A stretch of DNA of 51,131 nucleotides. It comes from Aeromicrobium sp. Lineage in GTDB: Bacteria > Actinomycetota > Actinomycetes > Propionibacteriales > Nocardioidaceae. Location: contig SSHC01000054.1 of assembly GCA_008017265.1 (NCBI GenBank), positions 1 through 51,131 of the forward strand, given 5' to 3'. Position numbers and translations under genes: made by a program. Shown here piece by piece: positions 1 to 7,668 of the stretch. The stretch's first letter is position 1. Each line of letters begins with the position of its first letter. The notes beneath the pieces were generated by a model, which saw only the letters and a list, made by a program, of their open reading frames with translations, searched no databases and was not told where the DNA came from.

Positions 1-164
1 ATCCGCAGGTGTGCGATTTTCTGGGCCAGCGCGGTGGCTGTATCGGTGCTATCGGAATGGGTAACTCCCAGCAAAATGACAAGACCGGAGCCATCGAACG
101 AGCCGATAATCTCGCCGTCGACGCTGACGCTGGCGCCGAACGCCCGCTGGATTACTGCTCGCAT
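1..164 (-). CDS. dtd: D-aminoacyl-tRNA deacylase, N-terminal part (runs off the left edge)
   Basis: The first 54 codons of a reverse-strand gene are present; the rest lies beyond position 1. The translation begins [18 protein letters not shown] and continues through [12 protein letters not shown], which matches the Dtd N-terminus (MRAV-QRV..ASV-VDG, then LVLLGV). Dtd is a cytosolic homodimer that removes D-amino acids, and misattached glycine, from tRNA. The catalytic SxQ and GlyPro motifs should lie partly in the missing segment, so activity cannot be judged. The ATG is preceded by TAGCCT and six bases, with no Shine-Dalgarno, suggesting a leaderless mRNA. The gene is divergent from the nitrobindin-like gene, 37 bp away. 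Identification is by family recognition from the N-terminus only. Confidence 0.85.
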   Translation of the reverse strand, partial: MRAVIQRAFGASVSVDGEIIGSFDGSGLVILLGVTHSDSTDTATALAQKIAHLR

Positions 165-170
165 GGAATA

Positions 171-176
171 AGGCTA
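171..176 (-). promoter_or_regulatory. -10 box of dtd
   Basis: On the reverse strand TAGCCT is followed by six bases and then the dtd ATG, which puts the predicted transcription start on or next to the start codon. Confidence 0.5.
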
Positions 177-189
177 ATGACCTGCTCGT

Positions 190-195
190 TAGCAT
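190..195 (+). promoter_or_regulatory. -10 box of the nitrobindin-like gene
   Basis: TAGCAT is followed by GGAGGT and then ATG. The GGAGG looks like a Shine-Dalgarno but ends one base before the ATG, too close to work. The spacing instead fits a leaderless transcript. Confidence 0.5.
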
Positions 196-201
196 GGAGG
201 T

Positions 202-696
202 ATGGCGTTTGAAATCCCCTCTGATCTCCACCCGCAACTCATGCCCTTGGCGTGGCTCTTGGGTGCGTGGCACGGCAATGGCCGGAGCGAGTACCCCGAC
301 ACTGAACCGCACGCGTTCGAGCAGGACGTCATGTTCACCCACGACGGCAGAGATTTCGTCCACTATTTCAGTCAATCGTGGATTACCGACGAGAGCGGCG
401 AACGTACGGGCGTTGGCGCCTTAGAGACGGGATTCTTGCGTTCAGTTGGCGAGGGCAAGATCGAGTTCGTCCTCACCAAACCGACCGGGTACGCAGAAAT
501 TTGGTACGGCGAAATTGACGGCCCGCGAATGACGCTCGCCACCGATATCGTTGCGCGAACAGTGAGTGCTGAGGAATACACGGCAGGACAGCGCATGTAT
601 GGGCTCGTTGAAGGTTCACTGATGTATGCCATCGATATCGCTGCCGGCGGGCAGCCATTGCAATCTCAATTGTGGGGAAAACTCAATCGTGTCTGA
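202..696 (+). CDS. Nitrobindin-like / FABP-family beta-barrel protein, axial His replaced
   Basis: A 164-residue protein of the nitrobindin (THAP4 C-terminal-like, UPF0678) family, the normal length for the bacterial members. These are small beta-barrels that bind heme and handle nitric oxide or peroxynitrite. The family signature GxWxGxG is at residues 21-27 (GAWHGNG), and the C-terminal QPLQ strand is present. In the mycobacterial homologue, as I remember it, QPLQ is followed by D-H-L, where the His is the heme ligand. Here it reads S-Q-L, giving Gln156. Heme binding is therefore doubtful. The stop codon overlaps the GTG start of ygfZ by 8 nt, so the two are co-transcribed. Fold assignment is firm; function is open. 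Confidence 0.85.
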   Translation: MAFEIPSDLHPQLMPLAWLLGAWHGNGRSEYPDTEPHAFEQDVMFTHDGRDFVHYFSQSWITDESGERTGVGALETGFLRSVGEGKIEFVLTKPTGYAEIWYGEIDGPRMTLATDIVARTVSAEEYTAGQRMYGLVEGSLMYAIDIAAGGQPLQSQLWGKLNRV

Positions 697-1630
697 ACGA
701 AACTCAAGCCCCCTGCTGTTGCTGCCGGGCGCGGTCGCCGGCGAAGGTATCGATGAAGCTGTGGCAGCGCACTATGGCTCGTTCCTCACCGAACAACGCG
801 ACCTCCTAGAAGCGGGTGCGTTCGTTGATCATTCCCATCGGGACGTCTTTCGGGTGACAGGCCCAGATCGTCTCGACTGGTTGCATTCGCTCACCACGCA
901 GTACCTCGTCGGGCTGGCCCCAAACGTGTGGACTGACGTACTCATTCTCACCCCGCAAGGCCGAATCGAACACTCCTTTACTGGTTACGACGATGGCGAA
1001 ACGTTGTGGGCTCACACCGAGCCAGGTGCAGGCGAGGCCCTCATTGGGTTCCTTGATCGAATGCGTTTTATGTCACGTGTTGAGGTTGCGCCTGTTGACG
1101 AACTCAAAACCATTGCTCGGTGGCACGAAGGCGTGCTCGCGTGGGAATTCGTCACTGATCTGACTGCAGCCGAAGGTACTCCCGCAGGAATGCTCGCGCA
1201 CGAGGCACTACGAATTGAGGCCCATATTCCAAGGTTTTCCTTGGATACCGATGATCGAACGATCCCAAACGAGGTCGGCCTCCTGAACACTGCTGTCCAT
1301 TTGGACAAGGGTTGTTATCGGGGGCAAGAGACAGTCGCTCGGGTACACAATCTCGGCAAACCGCCGCGCAGATTGGTGATGCTGAACATCGACGGGTCTA
1401 CCTCCTACCTTCCGTCGAATGGTGTTGAAGTGACGTTTGACGGTAAGGTGGTTGGAGTTGTCGGCTCGGCCGCCCGGCATCATGAATTGGGGCCAATCGG
1501 GCTGGCATTGATCAAGCGCAACACTCCTACCGAAGCAATCTTGATGGTTGATGGCGTTTCGGCTGCACAAGACGTGGTTGTTGATCCGGATGCTGGTTTA
1601 CACGTGAGAACGAATGTGGGACGAGCATGA
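689..1630 (+). CDS. ygfZ: YgfZ/CAF17-like folate-binding protein
   Basis: A protein of 313 residues from a GTG start. It is a paralogue of the GcvT aminomethyltransferase that binds folate and assists iron-sulfur cluster assembly or repair and tRNA thiolation. The family signature K-G-C-Y-x-G-Q-E is intact at residues 207-214 (KGCYRGQE), including the conserved Cys. The GTG was chosen because a GGGGA lies about 10 nt upstream and because it starts the conserved region. An ATG 63 nt further upstream would lie deep in the previous gene and add unrelated sequence. It overlaps its upstream neighbour by 8 nt and the helicase by 4 nt (ATGA), so the three form one operon. Confidence 0.9.
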   Translation: MSERNSSPLLLLPGAVAGEGIDEAVAAHYGSFLTEQRDLLEAGAFVDHSHRDVFRVTGPDRLDWLHSLTTQYLVGLAPNVWTDVLILTPQGRIEHSFTGYDDGETLWAHTEPGAGEALIGFLDRMRFMSRVEVAPVDELKTIARWHEGVLAWEFVTDLTAAEGTPAGMLAHEALRIEAHIPRFSLDTDDRTIPNEVGLLNTAVHLDKGCYRGQETVARVHNLGKPPRRLVMLNIDGSTSYLPSNGVEVTFDGKVVGVVGSAARHHELGPIGLALIKRNTPTEAILMVDGVSAAQDVVVDPDAGLHVRTNVGRA

Positions 1631-3384
1631 CGAACTTTGACGAACTGGGCCTTGACGCGAATTTGGTTTCGCGCGTGGCCGCTTTGGGATATGAAACTCC
1701 CAGCCCTATCCAAGAAAAAGCGATTCCAGCGCTGGTCTCTGGCCGAGACGTCGTTGGCTTGGCGCAAACAGGAACGGGCAAGACCGCGGCTTTTGCCTTG
1801 CCGATGATCCAGAAGATCGACACAACTCTCGATGAGACCCAGGCTCTAGTCTTGGCACCGACCCGCGAACTTGCTTTGCAAGTGTGTGAGGCCATCACTA
1901 GTTACGCCGAAGGCCAGACACTACGCGTCCTTCCCGTCTACGGCGGCCAGAGTTACGGGGCCCAATTGTCGGGCCTCAAGCGAGGCGCACACCTTGTCGT
2001 GGGCACACCCGGTCGTTTGATCGATCACCTTGACCGCGGTTCGCTCGATCTTTCACACCTCGACATGCTTGTTCTGGACGAGGCCGACGAAATGCTCAAC
2101 ATGGGCTTTGCCGAAGATGTTGAGCGCATTCTCGCCGACACTCCCGAATACAAGCAGGTTGCGCTTTTTTCGGCAACGATGCCACCTGCTATCCGCAGGT
2201 TGGCACGTAACTACCTACACGAACCACTCGATATCGCGACCAAAGAAGCGACTCGTTCCACCACCTCGGTTCGTCAACGGTGGATGGGTGTCTCGCACCA
2301 TCACAAACTTGACGCCCTCACGCGAATTCTCGAAGTCGAACCGGCCGACGCGATGATCGTCTTCGTTCGCACGAAGCAGGCCACTGAAGAGCTCTCCGAG
2401 AAGTTGCGTAGTCGAGGACTCAACGCAGCTCCGTTGAACGGTGACCTCGCGCAAGCGCAACGCGAACGTACCGTGAACGCACTGAAGAGCGGCGTTATCG
2501 ACATTGTTGTAGCGACAGATGTTGCTGCACGCGGCCTTGACGTCGAACGCATCACACACGTCATCAACTACGACATTCCGCACGACACGGAGGCCTATGT
2601 GCACCGGATTGGCCGAACTGGCCGTGCCGGCCGCAGTGGCGACGCTATTGTGTTCGTCACTCCGCGTGAACGCCGCATGCTCGAAGCAATTGAACGAGTT
2701 TCGGGTCGCGAAGTCGAAGAGATGCGCATCCCGACGGCCGACGAGGTCAACGCACACCGAGTCGAAGCCTTCGGGCAGAGCATCACGCAGTCGATGGGGT
2801 CGCCCCAGTTCGGCCAGTTTAGGTACCTCGTTGAGCAGTACGCCGCTGATCACGCTGTCGACATGGTTGACGTTGCTGCAGCGTTGGCGGTCATGAGCCA
2901 GGACGACAAAGAATTCTTCCTCAGCCAAGATATTGCCGCCCCCAAGAAGCGCGAACCTCGTGGGGAACGGCCCCAAGGCGAGCGTGGCGAACGCCGTGTT
3001 CACACGCCAACCGAAGGTATGACTCCGTACCGTCTCGCCGTCGGGAAGCGTCACAAGGTGAAGCCAGCGATGGTTGTTGGTGCGCTAGCCAATGAAGGCG
3101 GTTTGCGTCGTTCCGACTTCGGCAAGATCACGATCGGCTTGGAACATACGATCGTCGAATTGCCTAGTGACTTGCCCGAAGCAGTTTTCGATTCACTTTC
3201 GGCAACGCGCATTTCAGGAAAACTCATCGGGATTGAACCAGATTCTGGCCCACCAGCCCGCCGCTCAAACGCAGGCCCGCGCAAAAAGAGTTATGCCAAG
3301 GGCGGAAACGCGGGTGGTCGGTCAGGTGGGTCTGGCGGCAACAAGCGCAAGCCGCGCCATTCGCAATCGCGACCGAAGGGCTAG
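1627..3384 (+). CDS. DEAD-box ATP-dependent RNA helicase (DeaD/CsdA type)
   Basis: A 585-residue helicase. Visible motifs are the Q motif (GYETPSPIQ, 21-29), Walker A AQTGTGKT (46-53), PTREL, GG, TPGR, DEAD (151-154), SAT (182-184) and HRIGRTGR (326-333). After the two RecA domains comes a DbpA-type RNA-binding domain (about 464-540, beginning MTPYRLAVGK) and a basic Gly/Arg/Lys-rich tail. This is the DeaD architecture, a cold-shock and ribosome-assembly helicase that unwinds short RNA duplexes in the cytosol. Translation is coupled to ygfZ by an ATGA overlap. The gene ends in a 16-bp tandem duplication shared with the convergent tagD. Confidence 0.92.
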   Translation: MTNFDELGLDANLVSRVAALGYETPSPIQEKAIPALVSGRDVVGLAQTGTGKTAAFALPMIQKIDTTLDETQALVLAPTRELALQVCEAITSYAEGQTLRVLPVYGGQSYGAQLSGLKRGAHLVVGTPGRLIDHLDRGSLDLSHLDMLVLDEADEMLNMGFAEDVERILADTPEYKQVALFSATMPPAIRRLARNYLHEPLDIATKEATRSTTSVRQRWMGVSHHHKLDALTRILEVEPADAMIVFVRTKQATEELSEKLRSRGLNAAPLNGDLAQAQRERTVNALKSGVIDIVVATDVAARGLDVERITHVINYDIPHDTEAYVHRIGRTGRAGRSGDAIVFVTPRERRMLEAIERVSGREVEEMRIPTADEVNAHRVEAFGQSITQSMGSPQFGQFRYLVEQYAADHAVDMVDVAAALAVMSQDDKEFFLSQDIAAPKKREPRGERPQGERGERRVHTPTEGMTPYRLAVGKRHKVKPAMVVGALANEGGLRRSDFGKITIGLEHTIVELPSDLPEAVFDSLSATRISGKLIGIEPDSGPPARRSNAGPRKKSYAKGGNAGGRSGGSGGNKRKPRHSQSRPKG

Positions 3385-3412
3385 TCCAAATCTCGACTAG
3401 TCCAGATCTCGA
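3381..3412. repeat. 16-bp tandem duplication spanning two convergent stop codons
   Basis: CTAGTCCAAATCTCGA (3381-3396) is followed directly by CTAGTCCAGATCTCGA (3397-3412), with one mismatch. The first copy holds the helicase TAG. The second holds the reverse-strand TAG of tagD and its last codons. Confidence 0.9.
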
Positions 3413-3864
3413 TAGTGCTCGAGAACCTTGCTCATCGACGTCAGGGCTTCGTGGAGTTGGTCAAGGTGCTCGGGATCAAGAATATTGAGAAGCGTCTTCA
3501 TTTCGGTGCTCGAGACACCTTGCGTTCGCGGTAGGTAGACGACCTCACAGAGATCCTTGAGTTCGTCGAACTTGCCTTCCCAGTCGTTGCCCATGGCAAA
3601 CACGTCGACCGAAAACTCTTGAATATCGCGGGGTTTCTGGTCCCACGCGGACTCAGGTATCACCAGATCGACGCCTTTGATCCCTTGCACGATGGCGGCT
3701 CGGTCTTGGTACGGAACGACAGTGCTCTTTCCTTTGGTGGCGTTGAATTCGTCGGTGGAGACTCCCACGATCAGGCGATCGCCCAACGCTGCCAACCGAT
3801 TGAGCAAGTTCAAATGGCCCACGTGGAACAAGTCGAACGTTCCGTATGTGAGAACAGTCGTCAT
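3397..3864 (-). CDS. tagD: Glycerol-3-phosphate cytidylyltransferase
   Basis: A 155-residue nucleotidyltransferase closely resembling Bacillus TagD. It starts TYGTFDLFHVGH with the HxGH motif at 14-17, has STDEFN at 36-41, GNDWEGKFD at 92-100, and the signature RTQGVSST at 113-120 (RTEGIST in TagD). The reaction is CTP plus sn-glycerol-3-phosphate to CDP-glycerol and PPi, supplying glycerol-phosphate units for teichoic-acid-like polymers. About 30 residues extend past the usual TagD end. It overlaps the upstream secreted EEP gene by ATGA, so it is the last gene of a reverse-strand operon with one or both EEP genes. A second family member lies at 41656-42090. Confidence 0.88.
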   Translation of the reverse strand: MTTVLTYGTFDLFHVGHLNLLNRLAALGDRLIVGVSTDEFNATKGKSTVVPYQDRAAIVQGIKGVDLVIPESAWDQKPRDIQEFSVDVFAMGNDWEGKFDELKDLCEVVYLPRTQGVSSTEMKTLLNILDPEHLDQLHEALTSMSKVLEHYRDLD

Positions 3865-5375
3865 GGCGTTGACTCGGGCTTCGTGGGTTCGGGAGCGACA
3901 GCAGTCACTTGTGTGGAATTCAATGGCAACACGACTGATTTGCTTGGATTATCAATTCTCGAGGCGTTACCGGAAATGCGAACTTTGGCGGCGATCATGT
4001 TGTGGTCGGTGAGAACTTTGCCGCCGCGAAGATGGTTGTACATGCGCCACAACGGAACGACGACCCCATCATTGACGAAGATGTGATCGACATGGTCGCC
4101 CGAGTTTCGGGAATTCGCGCTGCCGCGGTTGAACGAATTTTGTGAAGCGCCGTCGGTCTGGTCAGCGATTTCGACGGAATCTTTGAAGCCGCCGCGGGTC
4201 AGGTGACCGAATACCCTGTCGCCTCCACGGTGCCGGCCAGTGTTGAAGTCTCCGGCAAGAATCACGGGTTCGCCGTCACGGCCTATCGAGTTGATCGCCG
4301 AGACGAGGCGTGATGCTTGGCTGCCGCGTATGGCGTCACGCTTCGAGTTTTTTCCTGGTGAAAGGTGGACGCTTGCGACCACGAAGGTGGTCTCGGTTTT
4401 ACGATCCAAGAGGCGTGCCCATGTCACGGTACGATCGTGCCCTACTGAGAAGCGACCGCCGTCCTCTTGTTTAAAGAGTTCTTCGCGGAAGAAAATATAT
4501 CGGGTTTCGGCTCCGCCGTAGGCGCGGACAAATCCGCGTTCGCCACCAGAGAACGCTGCGTTGGTGGTGCGTCCGACCCGCTGGCCGCCAGCTTCTTGCA
4601 GCGTCATGATGTCCATGTTGGATTCTTGGACTTTGGCTGCCTGGGCGCGAGAGCGACTGCCGTAACCCGAGCACGCTTCAGAGCAAACGTTCCAAGCGCC
4701 AACAGCGAACTCCGAGAATTCGGCGGGGGTGTCGTATTTGACGGGTTCACTAAATTCGCCGAGAACACCTTCTCGAACGGCGCGGACCCGAACGTAACCG
4801 GTTGTGCCGGGCTTGAGCGCGTCTGTGACGAATCGCGACTCGGGGGCGTCGATGCGATGAATTGCGAATGGTTCGGTGTCTTTGCCCGTCGAGAAACTCA
4901 CGTCGTAGTTGGTCACGCGCGCCACCGGGTCCCACGCGAGGACTAGCCCGTTACTTTCAACCCGCTTGAGTGTGGGTTTGGCGACGGTGTCGGGAGGCAA
5001 GGTGATGACGCCATCGAGGACGGTTTCCGAATCTGAAGCGCTGATGTTTTCAATTCGGTAGCGCAATGTGGCCGAACGACTGACACGCGTGCCGAGCGTA
5101 TTAAGCGTGGCGGTCGGGTCGCTTGTCGTCGTGTCGAGGAGGGGTTTTTTGAGGCTTGTGCCGATGCGCACGCGATACTTGTCTGCTTCGCCGTTCCAAG
5201 CCAGCGTCAATTGTGAATCGTCGATGTTGACGGAGGTCAGGCGATAGTCAGGTTGAGTCTCGGCTCCATATCGTGCGCCCCCAGGCCCTGCGTCAATAAT
5301 CGTGAACGCCCCTGCGATTCCGAGAACTGACACTCCGGCCACGAGCGTGGCGACATGTCGGTTCAAGCGGGGCAT
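3861..5375 (-). CDS. Secreted FN3 / endonuclease-exonuclease-phosphatase protein (copy 1)
   Basis: A 504-residue exported protein. Residues 1-30 form a signal peptide or N-terminal anchor with a hydrophobic core (LVAGVSVLGIAGAFTII). Two fibronectin type III domains follow (about 43-130 and 132-217), then an EEP-superfamily domain from about 222 to 470. Likely catalytic residues are Asn229, Glu261 (TLQEAGG), His337, Asp376/Asn378 (AGDFNT), Asp430 and Asp457-His458 (TDHN). This superfamily cleaves phosphodiesters (DNases, sphingomyelinases, phosphatases); the substrate cannot be told from sequence. A Cys pair directly after the first EEP strand (NVCSEAC) is shared with the next paralogue and may form a disulfide. 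A Pro/Thr-rich tail of about 35 residues follows. It overlaps tagD by 4 nt. Confidence 0.85.
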   Translation of the reverse strand: MPRLNRHVATLVAGVSVLGIAGAFTIIDAGPGGARYGAETQPDYRLTSVNIDDSQLTLAWNGEADKYRVRIGTSLKKPLLDTTTSDPTATLNTLGTRVSRSATLRYRIENISASDSETVLDGVITLPPDTVAKPTLKRVESNGLVLAWDPVARVTNYDVSFSTGKDTEPFAIHRIDAPESRFVTDALKPGTTGYVRVRAVREGVLGEFSEPVKYDTPAEFSEFAVGAWNVCSEACSGYGSRSRAQAAKVQESNMDIMTLQEAGGQRVGRTTNAAFSGGERGFVRAYGGAETRYIFFREELFKQEDGGRFSVGHDRTVTWARLLDRKTETTFVVASVHLSPGKNSKRDAIRGSQASRLVSAINSIGRDGEPVILAGDFNTGRHRGGDRVFGHLTRGGFKDSVEIADQTDGASQNSFNRGSANSRNSGDHVDHIFVNDGVVVPLWRMYNHLRGGKVLTDHNMIAAKVRISGNASRIDNPSKSVVLPLNSTQVTAVAPEPTKPESTP

Positions 5376-5384
5376 CTCACCATT

Positions 5385-7157
5385 CTAGACGGCAGGAAGT
5401 GTCACCGTGACAGCAATCGGATTATGGTCTGAACCGAAGGGCGCTTTGAAAAGCTTGCCGGAGGTGTAAACCCAGCTGTCGTCAGCGAATTGGGTGAGCA
5501 TGCGCCACGAATCAATTCTCGCGTCGGCATCAACGAAAATGGCGTCGATGTGATGGCCGCTAGCCTTCGGCGTACGGTCGCCGTAGTTTGAACTGTTGAG
5601 TCGAAGGTTGATCGCGTCAGCACTGTCTACGGCGTCGGCGGCGTCGGCAATTCCACGATCGCGCATGAAATTGCGGGGTGCATCAAAGCCGCCAGCGTAC
5701 TTCGACTGATTGGCGTTATCGGCGTTCGAATTCCAGTCTCCAGCCCACACGATAGGCAGGTCGTAAACATTCTCGCTGTCGATTGCGGCGTAAAGGCGGC
5801 TCATCTCTAGCGCGCGTTGGCGATCGTTTGCAGCGCCCTTACCCGAGGTGAGGTGGGCGTTCACGGCGTAAAAAGTTGCGCCGGTGGAACGGTCGCGGAG
5901 TTTCTCCCACACGGCATATTTCTTGCCTGGTGAGTCGAGGGTGATCCACCCGCCACCAGCCGAGGTGAACTTGCTGGCGCGGAAGTACAGGGACTTGGCG
6001 CTCTTGTAGGAGCCAACCGTGTAACCGGGGAATTCAGTTTGGAAGCGGGTGTCTTTGTCGTGCGACTCTTGGGTTGCGATGATGTCGGGGTCAGCGGCGG
6101 AGACAAGGTCGGCGGCGAACTGCTTGCGTGCTGACCACGCCGGAACGTTTGCCTTGAAGGTCGCGCTTGCACCGCTACGACACTTATCTTGACCACAGAC
6201 GTTGTAGGTCACGATGCTGACATTCACCTCAGGCTGTGCCAGTTTCACCGTAGTGACAGGGCCCCAAGCGCTGGGGTTCGTGCCAGCGAGGGCGCGGATG
6301 CGGGTGTAGTAAACGCTGCCTCCGTTGAGCCCGTCGAGCGTAATCTCTGTCTTGGTGGTCGGGACGGTACTGACGCGCGAACTAAAGTCTTGGACGGGCG
6401 AAATCTGAACGTCGTACTTCGTCGCGTTCTTGACTGGAGCCCACTCAAAGGTGAGGAAATGTCCGAGCCCGCCTGTATGGATCGGCGCTTCGGGTTTAGC
6501 AGCAGTCTGGAGAGGAATCGTCGAGGTCGTGCGCGTCGCGCTCCAGACGCCCTTGAGGCTCCCGTTTCGCCCTTGAACTCGGGCGTAATAGGTGCGATTT
6601 GGTTTCAGCCCGGAAAACTCGGCCGTCGTCGATTTCGTGGTGATGGACTTCAAGCCAGTGCTGAACGCGGTGTTTTCGGCGACCTGGACCTCGTAGTCGC
6701 CTGCATTAAGTGCCGGAGACCACGCCAGCGAGAAGCGGTCGGTTTTGTTTCCCGAAGCAGCCAGATTTTGTGGAGCCGGAACCTTGAGGTCGAATGCTTT
6801 CTTTGCCGTATAGCGCTTGCCGGAACGGTTCACGGCTTCAACGCGCGCGTAGTAATCAGTGCCGCCGGTTGGTTTGAGTCCGCGGAAAGTGAGCGTCCGT
6901 GTCTTGGTGAGACCGCTAGCGTAGGCGCATTTTTTCGCGCCGGAGCTTTCAAGCAAGCAGACACGATAGCCGGTTGCTCGGCTTGATTTGCCCCAGCTGA
7001 TCGCTGCGGTCGTGGTTCCTGCGAAGACAGCTGCCACCTTAAACGAACCGGGCTTCTTCCCTTTCGCGTATGCAGGAACTGAGGCAAGAGTTAAGCCGGC
7101 CGCGAGCGATAGGGCCGTCGCGAATGCCAGCAAAAATCGAGCGAATCTCGAACGCAT
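5385..7157 (-). CDS. Secreted FN3 / endonuclease-exonuclease-phosphatase protein (copy 2)
   Basis: A 590-residue paralogue of the neighbouring EEP protein. The ATG at 7157 was chosen because it begins a typical signal peptide (MRSRFARFLLAF.., Ala-rich, cleavage near PAYA-KG at 28-32). A start 39 nt upstream would put an unrelated charged stretch before it. Three FN3 domains occupy about 37-125, 127-215 and 220-308, and the EEP domain about 311-590. Catalytic candidates are Asn319, Glu364 (ATQES), His435, Asp474/Asn476 (AGDWNS), Asp538 and Asp577-His578 (SDHN). The Cys pair NVCGQDKC mirrors copy 1. It lies 9 bp upstream of copy 1 in the same direction. Secreted nuclease or phosphodiesterase activity is likely; the substrate is unknown. 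Confidence 0.85.
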   Translation of the reverse strand: MRSRFARFLLAFATALSLAAGLTLASVPAYAKGKKPGSFKVAAVFAGTTTAAISWGKSSRATGYRVCLLESSGAKKCAYASGLTKTRTLTFRGLKPTGGTDYYARVEAVNRSGKRYTAKKAFDLKVPAPQNLAASGNKTDRFSLAWSPALNAGDYEVQVAENTAFSTGLKSITTKSTTAEFSGLKPNRTYYARVQGRNGSLKGVWSATRTTSTIPLQTAAKPEAPIHTGGLGHFLTFEWAPVKNATKYDVQISPVQDFSSRVSTVPTTKTEITLDGLNGGSVYYTRIRALAGTNPSAWGPVTTVKLAQPEVNVSIVTYNVCGQDKCRSGASATFKANVPAWSARKQFAADLVSAADPDIIATQESHDKDTRFQTEFPGYTVGSYKSAKSLYFRASKFTSAGGGWITLDSPGKKYAVWEKLRDRSTGATFYAVNAHLTSGKGAANDRQRALEMSRLYAAIDSENVYDLPIVWAGDWNSNADNANQSKYAGGFDAPRNFMRDRGIADAADAVDSADAINLRLNSSNYGDRTPKASGHHIDAIFVDADARIDSWRMLTQFADDSWVYTSGKLFKAPFGSDHNPIAVTVTLPAV

Positions 7158-7224
7158 GTCACAAACTTTCTGGTCGGGGAAGGAGCGCGATAGCACTCCA
7201 CCAGTCCCAACGAGGGTATTGGAT

Positions 7225-7243
7225 ATTGGCGTGTCGCGCCAAT
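7225..7243. repeat. Inverted repeat in the EEP/XRE divergent region
   Basis: ATTGGCG, five bases, CGCCAAT: a perfect 7-bp inverted repeat about 70 bp upstream of the EEP start and 63 bp before the XRE start. It is a possible operator for either gene. Confidence 0.4.
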
Positions 7244-7270
7244 GGCCCGTGTTGACTACGTCACTCCAGC

Positions 7271-7282
7271 TTGCATTTGCAA
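7271..7282. promoter_or_regulatory. Palindromic operator candidate in the XRE promoter
   Basis: TTGCATTTGCAA is a perfect TTGCA-N2-TGCAA palindrome. Its left half (TTGCAT) is also the best -35 box for the XRE gene, so a repressor bound here would block polymerase. Self-regulation by the encoded XRE protein is an inference. Confidence 0.5.
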
Positions 7283-7293
7283 ACTTTTGTTAG

Positions 7294-7299
7294 CACAAT
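7294..7299 (+). promoter_or_regulatory. -10 box of the XRE/hbhA operon
   Basis: CACAAT lies 17 bp after TTGCAT and six bases before the ATG at 7306, again the leaderless spacing. Confidence 0.45.
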
Positions 7300-7305
7300 A
7301 GAGAT

Positions 7306-7668
7306 ATGGGTAAGTTGAACGTTCAGGGCGCTGTGGGAAACCTTGGCGAGTATCTGCGCGAGCAACGCACCCAAGCACAAATGTCGATCCGGCAATTGGC
7401 AGAGCTCGCGGATGTCTCGAATCCCTATCTCAGCCAAATCGAACGGGGACTGCGCAAGCCGTCTGCAGAAGTACTTCAGCAGATCGCTAAGGCGCTTCGG
7501 ATCTCGGCTGAATCGTTATATGTGCGCGCGGGGATCTTGGATGCAGAAAGTTCAGGACAGCGCATGGTCGAGGACGCAATCGATCTCGACCCGATACTCA
7601 CGCAGCGGCAAAAGAACGCCCTTCGTGACATTTACCGGTCTTTTATTGCTAACCAGGAGGAAGAATGA
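7306..7668 (+). CDS. XRE-family helix-turn-helix regulator (Rv0474-like)
   Basis: A 120-residue protein. An N-terminal Cro/C1-type HTH (about 14-68) includes the typical run SIRQLAELADVSNPYLSQIE. The C-terminal helical part is rich in acidic and Gln residues and probably serves dimerisation. Mycobacterium has the same order, an XRE gene (Rv0474) directly upstream of hbhA, so the two are likely orthologous and the regulator probably controls the pair. Its stop overlaps the hbhA-like ATG by 4 nt. A perfect palindrome sits in its own promoter. No ligand domain is visible, and the ligand, if any, is unknown. Confidence 0.85.
   Translation: MGKLNVQGAVGNLGEYLREQRTQAQMSIRQLAELADVSNPYLSQIERGLRKPSAEVLQQIAKALRISAESLYVRAGILDAESSGQRMVEDAIDLDPILTQRQKNALRDIYRSFIANQEEE

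Noticed and set aside
196..200. GGAGG as ribosome binding site of the nitrobindin-like gene
   Set aside because: It ends one base before the ATG, too close for ribosome pairing; TAGCAT-N6-ATG fits a leaderless start better.
2215..3054. A 279-codon reverse frame inside the DEAD-box helicase gene
   Set aside because: No family resemblance; the forward strand carries every helicase motif.
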